64,000 nt of DNA, from the NCBI RefSeq assembly GCF_002741105.1, contig NZ_NIQU01000012.1:62001-126000 (forward strand), in the 5' to 3' direction. Every line of letters starts with the position of its first letter. The stretch's first letter is position 1. This document shows, piece after piece, positions 16,629 to 25,719 of this stretch. The stretch comes from Pseudomonas sediminis. GTDB lineage: Bacteria > Pseudomonadota > Gammaproteobacteria > Pseudomonadales > Pseudomonadaceae. Below the pieces are notes generated by a model. That model was not told the DNA's origin. It did no database searches and saw only the letters and a program-made list of their open reading frames with translations. A program made the position numbers and the translations under genes.

Positions 16629-17705
16629 CTAGCCCACCATGCGATGGCGTTTCACGAAACGCCGGTCCAGCCAGTCCTTGCAATGACCGTACAGCTGCCC
16701 GCCGGCACTCCAGTCGTGCCACCCCAGCAGCGCCCCGCCGTCGCCAGTGGCGAGCAGAGCCAGGCTCTGCCACTGCGCGCGATACGGGCGCAGCGGGCGC
16801 CCCTGCAGCGCGGCCTGCAGATTGAAGCTCAGTACCGGTGCCTGGCGCACCGCGAAACGGCCGCTGCGGCGCATGCCATCGAGGCTGGCGCTGTCGCCGA
16901 CGGCGAAGATCTGCGCGTGGGACTCGCACTGCAGGGTCGGACGAATGGCGATGAAGCCGGCGGCGTCGCTGGCCAGCTGGCTCGCCGTCAGCCATGGCCA
17001 TGGGCGTGCACCACTGGCCAGTAACAGGCGCCGTCCACGCCACACCGGTTCATCGCCGCTGAGCAGCCAGTCGTCTTCGATGCGGCCGATCGGGCAATGC
17101 TCGCGCACCTGCACGCCGCGCTGGCGCAAGTGCCCCAGCGCGCGCAGGCGCAGCCCGGGGGCCAGTCCGTCGAGCAACGATCCGCCACAGAACAGCGCCA
17201 GCGCCGGCACCTTGTCGGCCAGGGCCAGAGCCAGCTCTACGCCACCGGCGCCACCACCGAGAATCGCCATGCGGCGTGGCTCGGCCTGCCACTGCTGCCA
17301 GCCTTCGAGCAGCCGCTCGATGGGTCTGGCAGCCAGCACCTGCATGCCATCGCCCTGCTGCGGAGGAATGGCCATACCGGCACCGACGTTGAGCGACAAC
17401 CACTCGCTCTGAAGGCTACGACCATCGCCGAGTTGCAGGATGCGCGCATCGGCATCGAGCGCAGCGATCTCGCCCTCGATCAGGTCTACCTTGGCCGCGC
17501 GGCACAGTGGCTGCAGCTCCACGCGGCAATCTGCCGGGCTGAAACGGCCACTGATCAGCCCCGGCAGCATGCCGGCGTACCAGGCTTCCGGGCCCGGGCT
17601 GAGCAAGGCGATACGGCCTGGCGGGCGCTCCACCAACGCCCAGCGGCGCAACACACCAAGGTGGGCATGGCCGGCCCCGGCCAGAATCAGGTCGTACTGG
17701 GTCAT
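16629..17705 (-). CDS. FAD-dependent pyridine nucleotide-disulfide oxidoreductase, SelD-associated type
   Basis: The 358-residue protein has an N-terminal FAD motif (DLILAGAGHAHLGVLRRWAL, from about residue 5), a second dinucleotide motif (MAILGGGAGGVELALALADK, about 148-167) and the FAD-contact segment QIFAVGDSASLDG near 265. The GAGHAHLGVL start resembles the NDH-2-like domain found fused to, or beside, selenophosphate synthetase SelD in many proteobacteria. No SelD is next to it. The substrate is unknown; a quinone or selenium-related redox step is possible. The ATG lies only 3 nt after the stop of a short upstream frame (17709-17924). Confidence 0.75.
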   Translation of the reverse strand: MTQYDLILAGAGHAHLGVLRRWALVERPPGRIALLSPGPEAWYAGMLPGLISGRFSPADCRVELQPLCRAAKVDLIEGEIAALDADARILQLGDGRSLQSEWLSLNVGAGMAIPPQQGDGMQVLAARPIERLLEGWQQWQAEPRRMAILGGGAGGVELALALADKVPALALFCGGSLLDGLAPGLRLRALGHLRQRGVQVREHCPIGRIEDDWLLSGDEPVWRGRRLLLASGARPWPWLTASQLASDAAGFIAIRPTLQCESHAQIFAVGDSASLDGMRRSGRFAVRQAPVLSFNLQAALQGRPLRPYRAQWQSLALLATGDGGALLGWHDWSAGGQLYGHCKDWLDRRFVKRHRMVG

Positions 17706-17708
17706 GCG

Positions 17709-17924
17709 TTAATTGCATCCGTCGCGGTACTGGCTCGGCACTTGGCCGGCACAGCGTTTGAAAGCTCGATAGTCCAATTCATGCTCGTGCAGCAGGGCAG
17801 ACCATTCTGCGGGCTCTGACGCCTGCCACGACACAGCAAAGTCACACTCGGGCAAAGAGAGTGTCGTTACACCTGCGTAACCGCAACCGTTGACCGCAAG
17901 AAACTTGTGACGTGCTGTAAGCCG
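17709..17924 (-). other. Short open frame without ATG, tightly upstream of the FAD oxidoreductase
   Basis: On the minus strand, 71 sense codons are open between a TGA at 17925 and a TAA ending at 17709, 3 nt before the oxidoreductase ATG. The translation ends LDYRAFKRCAGQVPSQYRDGCN and looks protein-like. There is no ATG; TTG and GTG codons occur inside, none with a good ribosome-binding site. It could be a small protein translated from a rare start, a decayed gene, or chance. The rest of the spacer to the GGDEF-EAL gene (to 18073) is non-coding with no clear promoter. Confidence 0.3.
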
Positions 17925-18073
17925 TCATTCGTCGCGCGATCCAGACGGATGAGACTCGCAGCGCAATCATCACGCCAGTAGTCGGCTAGAATCCACATGC
18001 GCCCGACCGCTCCTCAGACAGAACAGTGTCCATCGGACTTCGGCGCCCTCGTAGTAGCCATGAGGCGCCCTGG

Positions 18074-20953
18074 ATGCTCCGCCCGTTTCGCTCACTGCTA
18101 TTGCTGCTCTGCCTGGCCTGCGTCATACCGGCCTGGGCGGATAGCGCGCTGCCGTTGCTCAAGCTCAGTGCCGCCGATCTGGTATCGCCAGTGAGCATCG
18201 AGCGCAGTGTGCTGCTGGAAGACCCCAGCGGCCATTTGACCGCCAGCGAAGTGCTGCAGCGCATCGGCGAGGAAGGCCAAGAGGTGCACGGCACTGCGCG
18301 CATCGGCTACACCCGCAGCGCCTGGTGGCTTGCCGTGCAGTTGCAGACACCGCCGGCAGAACGCTTGCAACTGATCATTGGCCAGACCTTCCTCGATGAC
18401 CTGGAGATATGGCTGTTCGACGGCGACACGCCGCTCGGCCCGCTGTACAGCGGCGCAAAACGTCCGTTCGCCCAGCGTGGCGAGCCCTACCCCCAATTCC
18501 TGCTCAACCTGCCGCGCCTGGGCGAAGGCCCTCACAGCCTGCTGCTGCGCGTAGAGAGTCATTCGGCGATCAACCTGCCGCTGCAGGTAGTCGGTGCCGC
18601 GCAGGGCCAACAACTGATCGCCTACAGCTGGCTGCAGAGCGGCCTGCTGATCGGTGCACTGCTCGCCCTGGCGCTGTTCTATCTGGTCAAGTACAGCACC
18701 CTGCGCGAAGCGCAACTGGCCTACTTCAGCCTCACCTCGTTGTGTGTGGCGCTGTACAACGCCAGCCTGTACAACCTGGCAGGCCTGCTCTGGCCGCAGT
18801 GGTCGCTGCTGCCCAAGTTGCTGGTCAACCTGCCCACCGCCGGGATGATGATCTTCAGCTCGCTGTTCATCGCCAGTGCTCTGGGCCTGCACCTGGGCCG
18901 TTTGCGCTGGCTGCGCGACGCCTTGTTCGCAGCCACCTTGCTGGTCAGTATGGGCGGCGTCTTCGTCGACCACCCCCACGCCTATCAGACCCTCAACCTG
19001 CTGACCCTGGCCACCGGGCTGTACCAACTGCTGCTGATGGTGCTTGGCGTCCATCAGCGCCGCCCCTACGCCCCCGGATACATGCTGTGCTGGAGCGCGG
19101 CGCTGGTGCTGATGCTGCTGGTGCCGCTGAGCCGTGCCGGGCTGATTCCGCTGCCTGCCGGCTTTTATGCGTTGTATGCCTACCTGCCGGCGCTGAGCAT
19201 GCTGCTGTTCGGCGCCCTGCTCGACAAGCAGCTGGAACGCGTACGCCGCGTGCTGCTGAGCAGCCAGGAACAGGCCATCGACAATCTGGAGCAGTACCAG
19301 GCGCTGTTCCGCCACAGCGGCGAAGGCATCTTCCGCTGCCAGCGCGACGGCCAGTTGCTGGAAGCCAACCCGAGCCTGGCGCGCCTACTTGGCAGCGAGA
19401 CCCTGCCGGACGATCTCAGCCAGCTGTCCCTGCAGAGCCTGGTAGGGGAAACCCAGTGGCGCTGGTTGCTGCTGCAACTCGACGTGCAGGCCGGCGCGGT
19501 CAGTTGCGAATGCCAGCTGTACGACCTCGAGCAGCGCCCCCGCTGGGTCTACCTGTCGCTGCACCTGCGCCCGCATCAGGAGTCCATCGAAGGCATCGTG
19601 GTCGACCTCAGCGAGCGCCGGGCGCTGGAAGAACGCCTGCAACAGTTGGCCGCCCACGATGCCCTGACCGGCCTGCTGAATCGTCGCGAGCTGGAAAGAC
19701 TGCTTTCGGAAACTCTCAGCGGCGCAGCCAAACGGCGCTTCAGCCACCTGCTGCTGCTGGGGCTGGATCGCTTCAAGCAGGTCAACGACCTGTTCGGCCA
19801 TTCGGCCGGCGACCAGTTGCTGAAACAGCTGGCCGGCCAGTTGCTGCACCAGCTCCCGCGCCATGCCGAGCTGGCCCGCGTTGGCGGCGACGAGTTCGCC
19901 ATTCTCCTGCGAGAAGTCGATGACGACGCAGCGCTGAGCCAGGCTGAGCAGTTGCGCCGCGCCGTCGAGCAGTTCGTCTTCACCTGGCAGGGACGACCCT
20001 TCCGCCTGCACGCCAGCATCGGCATGCTCGCGCTCAGCTCCGGCGTGCGCGACTGGGAAACCGCGCTGAACTGGGCCAGCAGCGCCAGCCAATTGGCCAA
20101 GCATCAGGGCCGCAACCGTGTGCAGCAGTTCAACCCGGCCGACGGCGCCTTGCTCGAACATCAACGCCAACTGCAGTGGATCACACGCCTGCGCGAGGCC
20201 ACCGAGCGCGGTCATTTCGAGCTGTTCTTCCAACCGGTGCAGGCGCTGCAGAATGCGGCCAGCGGCCTGCACTATGAAGTGCTGCTACGTTACCGCGACC
20301 CACAGAGTGGCGAGTGGATCAGCCCGGCGCAGTTTCTCGACGCGGCGGCGCGCTACGATTTTCTCGGCGCAATCGACCGCTGGGTCGTCCAGCATCTGTG
20401 TGCCTGGCTGGCAGCCAACCCACGGCACCTGGCGCAACTGGCCCAGGTCAACGTCAACCTCAGCGCCAGCTCGCTGCTCGACTGCACCTTCCATCGCCTG
20501 CTGCAGGACGAGCTGCAGCACCACGGCTTGCCGCCCGGCAAACTGTGTATCGAGGTGACGGAAATGGTCGCCCTGGGTGAGTTGGGCGTCTCCGCGCAGT
20601 GGATCGAGGAGCTACGCAGCAAGGGGCTGAAAGTCGCCCTGGACGACTTTGGCAGCGGCTTCGCTTCCTATGCTTACCTGCGTCACCTGCCGCTGGATAT
20701 TCTCAAGATCGACGGCAGCTTCATCAGTGGCATCGAGAACGATCCGATCAATCAGGCCATGGTCGGCTCCATGCGCCAGATCGCCGGACAACTGGGCCTG
20801 CTCACCGTCGCCGAATTCGTCGAGACTCAGGCCAGCCTGGACTGCCTGCGCCGCCTGGGCATCGACTACGCTCAGGGCTACTTCGTTGGTCGCCCGCAAC
20901 CCTTGCGGCAACTGGCCGACGATGCGCGTCGCCACGGCACTCAGGAAGCCTGA
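18074..20953 (+). CDS. Membrane GGDEF-EAL protein with 7TMR-DISM sensor
   Basis: The 959-residue c-di-GMP signalling protein has a signal peptide (1-22), a periplasmic 7TMR-DISMED2-type beta domain (about 30-170), seven membrane helices (about 185-385), a PAS-like segment (about 410-530), GGDEF (about 540-700) and EAL (about 710-950). The diguanylate cyclase motif is intact (RVGGDEF, 604-608), but the RxxD inhibitory site reads RHAE. The EAL motif is EVL (735-737); other catalytic positions (NVNLS, EVTEM, DDFGSG at 857, KIDGSFI, EFVET) are present, so phosphodiesterase activity is plausible. The ATG at 18074 has GAGG upstream. Its 3' end overlaps the convergent REC-HDOD gene by 13 nt. Confidence 0.9.
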   Translation: MLRPFRSLLLLLCLACVIPAWADSALPLLKLSAADLVSPVSIERSVLLEDPSGHLTASEVLQRIGEEGQEVHGTARIGYTRSAWWLAVQLQTPPAERLQLIIGQTFLDDLEIWLFDGDTPLGPLYSGAKRPFAQRGEPYPQFLLNLPRLGEGPHSLLLRVESHSAINLPLQVVGAAQGQQLIAYSWLQSGLLIGALLALALFYLVKYSTLREAQLAYFSLTSLCVALYNASLYNLAGLLWPQWSLLPKLLVNLPTAGMMIFSSLFIASALGLHLGRLRWLRDALFAATLLVSMGGVFVDHPHAYQTLNLLTLATGLYQLLLMVLGVHQRRPYAPGYMLCWSAALVLMLLVPLSRAGLIPLPAGFYALYAYLPALSMLLFGALLDKQLERVRRVLLSSQEQAIDNLEQYQALFRHSGEGIFRCQRDGQLLEANPSLARLLGSETLPDDLSQLSLQSLVGETQWRWLLLQLDVQAGAVSCECQLYDLEQRPRWVYLSLHLRPHQESIEGIVVDLSERRALEERLQQLAAHDALTGLLNRRELERLLSETLSGAAKRRFSHLLLLGLDRFKQVNDLFGHSAGDQLLKQLAGQLLHQLPRHAELARVGGDEFAILLREVDDDAALSQAEQLRRAVEQFVFTWQGRPFRLHASIGMLALSSGVRDWETALNWASSASQLAKHQGRNRVQQFNPADGALLEHQRQLQWITRLREATERGHFELFFQPVQALQNAASGLHYEVLLRYRDPQSGEWISPAQFLDAAARYDFLGAIDRWVVQHLCAWLAANPRHLAQLAQVNVNLSASSLLDCTFHRLLQDELQHHGLPPGKLCIEVTEMVALGELGVSAQWIEELRSKGLKVALDDFGSGFASYAYLRHLPLDILKIDGSFISGIENDPINQAMVGSMRQIAGQLGLLTVAEFVETQASLDCLRRLGIDYAQGYFVGRPQPLRQLADDARRHGTQEA

Positions 20954-22155
20954 TAGAGCGCCGCCGGCAGGCGCTCGAGCAGCGCCGGATCCAAACGCAA
21001 CATGCGCACGCAACGCGCCTCGACCAGGCTTTTAGGTGCCTCGTTGGCCGGTAACGCCAGCAGCAGGCCGCTAAGGTTGAGCACCAGTGCCTCACGCGAG
21101 AACACACCACTGCCCAGGCCGTAGAACGCCGCAATCAGCTCGCGCAGACCGAAGGGCAGGCGCCAGCGGATACGCAAGGCCGAGCCGAAGCTCGCCGAGC
21201 GGCGCTGCATCGCATCGGCGATCTGCGCATCGCTCAACTCACCGCCAGCTTCCTGCCAGTCCTGCAGGCTGCGCAGCAGCGCCAGCTCCCCCAGGTTGTG
21301 CAACAGGCCGGCGGTGTAGCACAACTCGGCATCCAGCTTCAGCTCCAACGCCAGCCAACGCGCCAGCTCGGCACTGCGTCGTGCCTGTTGCCAGGTGTGG
21401 CTGGCCAGCTCGGCCAGGCGCGGGTCACGCAACTGGGCGTTGCGCTGCACCGCCAGGCCGAGCACCAGGTTCAGCGTGCGCGCCACGCCCAAACGATGCA
21501 GTGCCTGGGCCAGGGTATGACAAGGCACGCCCTGATGCTGCGCGGCGGTGCTGGCGGCGGCGATCAGCAAGGCGGTGATCTGCGGATCACTGCCGAACAC
21601 GGCCTCCAACTCGCCGAGGTCCTGCTCGCCGCTCTGCAACCCCTGGCTCACGGCATTGCGCACATCGCTGAGCAAGGGCGCACCCTGCCCCTCTTCGCGC
21701 ACCGTATCGAGAAAGTCGCGCAGGTCGCTGACCAGCAACGGCTGACGCACCACTACCGCTGCCACTGGTGAGGGCAGTAGTGCCAGCAGGCGCTGACGCA
21801 GGCTTTCAGCATTGAAGGGTTTGCCCAGGTAAGCACTGGGCGCCAGTGGCCTTGCGGCCCGCACGCTGCTGGCATCCAGACGGCCGCTGATCAGTACGAA
21901 CGGCAGCGCCGGTGTCCGTGGATGCCGACGCAGCTGTCGCAGCAACTCCAGACCATCGAGCCCCGGCAACTCGCCATCGGCGATAACCAGATCAGGCAGG
22001 CGACGTTTACAGCGCGCCAGTGCTGCCTGGCCATCGCTGAACTGCAGCACGTGGGCATCACTGCGCACGTCGAGCACCAACTGCTGCAACAGGTTGGACG
22101 TCCAGGGGTCAGCCTCGGCGATCAGAACTTCCACACGGTGAGCTGAAGCGGTCAT
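20941..22155 (-). CDS. Response regulator with HDOD output domain
   Basis: The 404-residue protein has an N-terminal receiver domain (about 8-125) with the phospho-acceptor at D60 (LVIADGELPGLDG) and the conserved Lys in YLGKPF. An HDOD domain follows (about 150-370; AELCYTAGLLHNLGELALL). Such proteins usually link a histidine kinase to c-di-GMP or motility control. The start at 22155 (MTASAHRVEVLIAE) is preferred over an upstream frame start. It converges on, and overlaps, the GGDEF-EAL gene. Confidence 0.85.
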   Translation of the reverse strand: MTASAHRVEVLIAEADPWTSNLLQQLVLDVRSDAHVLQFSDGQAALARCKRRLPDLVIADGELPGLDGLELLRQLRRHPRTPALPFVLISGRLDASSVRAARPLAPSAYLGKPFNAESLRQRLLALLPSPVAAVVVRQPLLVSDLRDFLDTVREEGQGAPLLSDVRNAVSQGLQSGEQDLGELEAVFGSDPQITALLIAAASTAAQHQGVPCHTLAQALHRLGVARTLNLVLGLAVQRNAQLRDPRLAELASHTWQQARRSAELARWLALELKLDAELCYTAGLLHNLGELALLRSLQDWQEAGGELSDAQIADAMQRRSASFGSALRIRWRLPFGLRELIAAFYGLGSGVFSREALVLNLSGLLLALPANEAPKSLVEARCVRMLRLDPALLERLPAALYQAS

Positions 22156-22326
22156 GCGAGCCTCTGGACGATAGCGAAGGGGGAGCGCTTGCGCCGGCAC
22201 TCCGTGCGAACCTGAGAAGTAGGTCAACTCCATGGTAACGGCGCAGTCTAAACCGCAGCTTTACGAGAAGTCAGCCGGCATTGGCCGGCTGCCCTGAAAA
22301 TGGCTCAACGACAAAAACCTCAGGCA

Positions 22327-22355
22327 TAAAAAAGCCCGCCGAAAGGCGGGCTTCT
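22327..22355 (-). terminator. Rho-independent terminator of rpmBG
   Basis: On the minus strand an AAGCCCGCC-TTTC-GGCGGGCTT hairpin is followed by a T-run (TTTTTAT), about 20 nt after the rpmG stop. It is a classical intrinsic terminator. Confidence 0.9.
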
Positions 22356-22374
22356 TCGTCAGGCAGCCGATCAA

Positions 22375-22530
22375 TTACTTGATCTTGGCTTCCTTGTACA
22401 TCACGTGCTTGCGTACGACCGGATCGAATTTCTTGATTTCGATCTTGTCAGGGGTGGTGCGCTTGTTCTTGTCGGTGGTGTAGAAGTGGCCGGTACCGGC
22501 GCTGGACACCAAACGGATCAGTTCACGCAT
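22375..22530 (-). CDS. rpmG: 50S ribosomal protein L33
   Basis: A 51-residue basic protein beginning MRELIRLVSSAGTGHFYTTD and ending in KHVMYKEAKIK is diagnostic of bacterial L33. It lacks the zinc-binding CxxC pairs, so it is the zinc-independent form. It lies 10 nt downstream of rpmB, as in most proteobacteria, with GGAGAG before the ATG. It is followed by a strong terminator. Confidence 0.97.
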   Translation of the reverse strand: MRELIRLVSSAGTGHFYTTDKNKRTTPDKIEIKKFDPVVRKHVMYKEAKIK

Positions 22531-22540
22531 GACTCTCTCC

Positions 22541-22777
22541 TTAAACCTTTTCGCCGCGAGCGCGCAGCTCGGACAGCACTACATCGATGCCACGCTTGTC
22601 GATAACACGCATGCCTTTGGCAGATACGCGCAGACGCACGAAGCGCTTCTCGGACTCGACCCAGAAGCGATGGTGCTGCAGGTTCGGCAGGAAACGACGA
22701 CGGGTTTTGTTGTTTGCGTGGGAAATGTTGTTCCCGGTTACCGGACCCTTACCGGTAACTTGACAGACTCTCGACAT
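22541..22777 (-). CDS. rpmB: 50S ribosomal protein L28
   Basis: The 78-residue protein MSRVCQVTGKGPVTGNNISH with the KTRRRFLPNL and VRLRVSAKGMRVIDKRG segments is L28 of the large ribosomal subunit. It is the first gene of the rpmB-rpmG operon. The 345-nt spacer to the divergent dppA-like gene contains no other gene that I can see; the promoters of both must lie there. Confidence 0.97.
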   Translation of the reverse strand: MSRVCQVTGKGPVTGNNISHANNKTRRRFLPNLQHHRFWVESEKRFVRLRVSAKGMRVIDKRGIDVVLSELRARGEKV

Positions 22778-23122
22778 GCCTCAGCCCTCTAAAACCACAT
22801 GCCCAACCCGGCATGGGTTGGCCGCTTAAACTCAATGTCATTGGCGCTCGGCGCCGCGTTTCTCGAGGGTCTTACCGGGCGCACTGGATAGCGCAAGAAC
22901 CGGGCCCCTAGAAAAGAGCGCTGCTTTATACCAGAAAGCCCTGGGAGCAACAAGGAAAACTGCAGGATAAAACACAACCCCGGGTCAGCAGACCCGCCGG
23001 GGGCCGGCCCGTTGGGGCCTGATCAAGATTTGACCGCTCGTCGCCTCGATCAGGTATTCAGCGCCCGGCAAATCGACTAGGGTTGCAAGCTTGCCGTCAA
23101 CGCCAGGAATGAGGACCTCACC

Positions 23123-24700
23123 ATGCGCCTGTTGCTCGCTGCTCTACTGTGCACCCCGATCCTGACCCAGGCTGCCACCCTCAGCATATGCACCGAAGCC
23201 AGCCCTGAGGGTTTCGACGTGGTGCAGTACAACTCGCTGACCACTACCAATGCCTCGGCAGACATGCTGATGAACCGCCTGGTCGAATTCGACGCCGAGC
23301 AAGGCAAGCTACTGCCGAGCCTGGCGCGCAGCTGGTCGATCTCCGCCGACGGCCTGGTCTACGACTTCACGCTGCGCGACGACGTGCAATTTCACCACAG
23401 CACCGACTTCACGCCCAGCCGCCACCTCGATTCTCAGGACGTGCTATTCAGCTTCCAGCGCATGCTCGACGAGCAGCACCCCTGGCATGCGGTGTCTGCC
23501 AGCGGTTACCCACACGCCCAGTCGATGCAGTGGCCCAGCCTGATCGCCAAGGTCGAGGCGCCGGATGCCCATAGCGTGCGCATTACCCTGAATCGCCGCG
23601 ACGCCACCTTCCTCGCCACCCTGAGCATGGGCTTCGCCTCGATCTATTCCGCCGAATACGCCGACAAGCTGATGGCCGCCGGCACCCCGCAGAAGCTCAA
23701 TAGCGCGCCGGTGGGCAGCGGTCCGTTCGTCTTCGAGCGTTTCCAGAAAGATGCCGTGGTGCGCTACCGCGCCAACCCGGACTACTTCGCTGGCAAACCG
23801 GGCGTGGATCGAGTGATCTTCGCCATCACCCCGGATAGCAACGTGCGCCTGCAGAAGCTGCGCCGCGGCGAATGCCAGATTGCCCTGTCACCGAAACCGC
23901 AGGACGTGCAGGCCATCGCTGGCGACACCAAGCTGAAAAGCGCACAGACCGCCGCCTTCATGACCGCCTTCGTCGGCATCAACAGCCAGCATGCGCCGCT
24001 GGACAAGCCGCAGGTGCGCCAGGCGATCAACCTGGCGTTCGACAAGGCCAGCTACGTCAAGGCCGTGTTCGAAGGCAGCGCCGAGCCCGCCAACGGCCCC
24101 TACCCACCAAACACCTGGAGTTACGCCAGCGAACTGCCCGGCTACGCGCACGAGCCGGCAAAAGCACGCGCCTTGCTGACCGAAGCAGGCCTGGCTGATG
24201 GTTTCAAGACCACCATCTGGACGCGCCCCAGCGGCAGCCTGCTCAACCCCAACCCGAGCCTCGGCGCGCAACTGCTGCAGGCAGACCTGGCCAAGGTCGG
24301 CATCGACGCTGAAATCCGCGTGATCGAGTGGGGCGAACTGATCCGCCGCGCCAAGGCTGGCGAACACGACCTGCTATTCATGGGCTGGGCGGGCGACAAC
24401 GGCGACCCGGACAACTTCCTCACTCCGCAGTTTTCCTGCGCTTCGGTCGAGTCAGGCCTGAACTTCGCCCGTTTTTGCGATGAGGCGCTGGACAAGCTGA
24501 TCGCTGATGGCAAAACCAGCAGCGATCAGAGCGAGCGCAGCCGCCTCTATCACCAGGCGCAGCAGATCATTCAGGAGCAGGCGCTGTGGCTACCGCTGGC
24601 CCACCCCACCGCCTTCGCCCTGCTCAGCGAGAAGGTGCAGGGTTACAAGGTCAGCCCGTTCGGCCGACAGGATTTCGCCTCGGTGCAGATCGCACCATAA
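23123..24700 (+). CDS. Peptide ABC transporter substrate-binding protein (DppA family)
   Basis: The 525-residue SBP_bac_5 family protein has a signal peptide (1-17, cut after TQA) and binds peptides in the periplasm. The mature start TLSICTEASPEGFDVVQYN is typical of DppA-type dipeptide binders, as are PVGSGPFVFERFQKDAVVRY and FMGWAGDNGDPDNFL. GAGGA precedes the ATG. No permease or ATPase genes are adjacent, as in P. aeruginosa, where several orphan DppA-like proteins feed one DppBCDF transporter. The exact ligand is not readable. A short palindrome follows the stop. Confidence 0.88.
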   Translation: MRLLLAALLCTPILTQAATLSICTEASPEGFDVVQYNSLTTTNASADMLMNRLVEFDAEQGKLLPSLARSWSISADGLVYDFTLRDDVQFHHSTDFTPSRHLDSQDVLFSFQRMLDEQHPWHAVSASGYPHAQSMQWPSLIAKVEAPDAHSVRITLNRRDATFLATLSMGFASIYSAEYADKLMAAGTPQKLNSAPVGSGPFVFERFQKDAVVRYRANPDYFAGKPGVDRVIFAITPDSNVRLQKLRRGECQIALSPKPQDVQAIAGDTKLKSAQTAAFMTAFVGINSQHAPLDKPQVRQAINLAFDKASYVKAVFEGSAEPANGPYPPNTWSYASELPGYAHEPAKARALLTEAGLADGFKTTIWTRPSGSLLNPNPSLGAQLLQADLAKVGIDAEIRVIEWGELIRRAKAGEHDLLFMGWAGDNGDPDNFLTPQFSCASVESGLNFARFCDEALDKLIADGKTSSDQSERSRLYHQAQQIIQEQALWLPLAHPTAFALLSEKVQGYKVSPFGRQDFASVQIAP

Positions 24701-24711
24701 GGCGCCATCGT

Positions 24712-24729
24712 GGTGGGCTGAAGCCCACC
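24712..24729. repeat. Short palindrome GGTGGGCT-GA-AGCCCACC
   Basis: An 8-bp-armed palindrome, extended on the right by CTAC, of the same family as the 26-nt element at 3178-3203. It lies between the convergent dppA-like and radC genes and may act as a terminator. Confidence 0.65.
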
Positions 24730-24744
24730 CTACACCCGAACCAG

Positions 24745-25419
24745 CTACATCCAGCCCAGCTCGGCCATCGACAGCGGTTCACCATCGCCAACGATGAAGT
24801 GGTCGAGCACGCGCACCTCGACCAGCGCCAGAGCATCCTTGAGCCGCTGGGTCAGTACGCGGTCGGCCTGACTGGGCTCCGACACGCCCGATGGGTGGTT
24901 ATGGGTAAGGATTACGGCAGCAGCATTGTTGGCCAGCGCCCGCTTGACCACCTGCCTGGGATAAACGCTGGCACTGTCGATACTGCCGCGAAACAGCACC
25001 TCGAACGCCAACACCCGATGCTTGGCATCGAGGAACAAGCAGCCGAATACCTCGTGCGGTTCGTGACGCAGCTGCGCCTTGAGGTAATCGCGCACGGCCT
25101 GCGGGCTTTCCAGCGCTGAATCACGACGCAGGCGTTCGGCCAGATGGCGCCGCGACATCTCCAGCACTGCCTGTAGCTGTGCGTACTTAGCCGGCCCCAG
25201 ACCAAGGTGTTGGCTGAACCCAGCCAAATCGGCTTCGAGCAGCGCTCTCAGGCTGCCGAACTCGCTCAGCAGATAGCGCGCCAGGTCCACCGCACTCTTG
25301 CCGGTCACTCCGGTACGCAGAAAGATCGCCAACAGTTCGGCGTCGGTCAGTGACGCCGCGCCCTGCTCCAGCAATTTCTCCCGCGGGCGCTCTGCCGCGG
25401 GCCAATCACGAATGCTCAT
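24745..25419 (-). CDS. radC: RadC family JAMM/MPN protein
   Basis: The 224-residue protein has an N-terminal helix-hairpin-helix-like region (SLTDAELLAIFLRTGV, EFGSLRALLEADLAGF) and a C-terminal JAMM metalloprotease-like domain with the motif THNHPSGVSEPSQAD at about residues 170-186. RadC was named for a repair phenotype now attributed to recG; its biochemical function is not settled. The start at 25419 (MSIRDWPAAERPREKL) has a strong GGGAGGT site. A 155-bp inverted-repeat element begins 17 nt upstream of the start. Confidence 0.93.
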   Translation of the reverse strand: MSIRDWPAAERPREKLLEQGAASLTDAELLAIFLRTGVTGKSAVDLARYLLSEFGSLRALLEADLAGFSQHLGLGPAKYAQLQAVLEMSRRHLAERLRRDSALESPQAVRDYLKAQLRHEPHEVFGCLFLDAKHRVLAFEVLFRGSIDSASVYPRQVVKRALANNAAAVILTHNHPSGVSEPSQADRVLTQRLKDALALVEVRVLDHFIVGDGEPLSMAELGWM

Positions 25420-25435
25420 GTACACCTCCCTGTAC

Positions 25436-25590
25436 GGCACCTCTAAAAACTACCTGCGTTGCCATCACTGCGTTAAAAACAAGCTCGTGCGCGAGTCCGA
25501 TCAAAATGTTCACTTACAGCACGTAAACTCCGCTTTCTCGCTTGTTTTTGCCTTGTGCTGGCTGCCTCGCCTACGTTTTTCAGAGGTGCC
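25436..25590. repeat. 155-bp element with terminal inverted repeats, MITE-like
   Basis: The ends read GGCACCTCTAAAAAC and, on the other strand, GGCACCTCTGAAAAAC. Inside, AAAAACAAGC at 25475-25484 is matched by its complement at 25540-25549, so the element could fold into a long stem. The internal sequence is AT-richer than its surroundings and has no open frame of note. It lies between divergent radC and coaBC, so the promoters of one or both must be in or beside it. It resembles a non-autonomous transposable unit or a large intergenic repeat. Confidence 0.7.
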
Positions 25591-25719
25591 TCATCTAGCC
25601 AGGCGCCCGCTGTTCCGCTGCGGGCGCTGTGCTATCGTAGCCCATCTTTTTACACGGGGCCGGCCTGGGGAGGCGTTGGTCACGTGGCGCACATCCACCG
25701 GTTTATAAAAGGCAAGCCT

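Noticed and set aside
22778..23122. Possible extra gene between rpmB and the dppA-like gene
   Set aside because: Short frames here have no ribosome-binding site and a low-complexity translation; the stretch fits a divergent promoter region with GC-rich hairpins.
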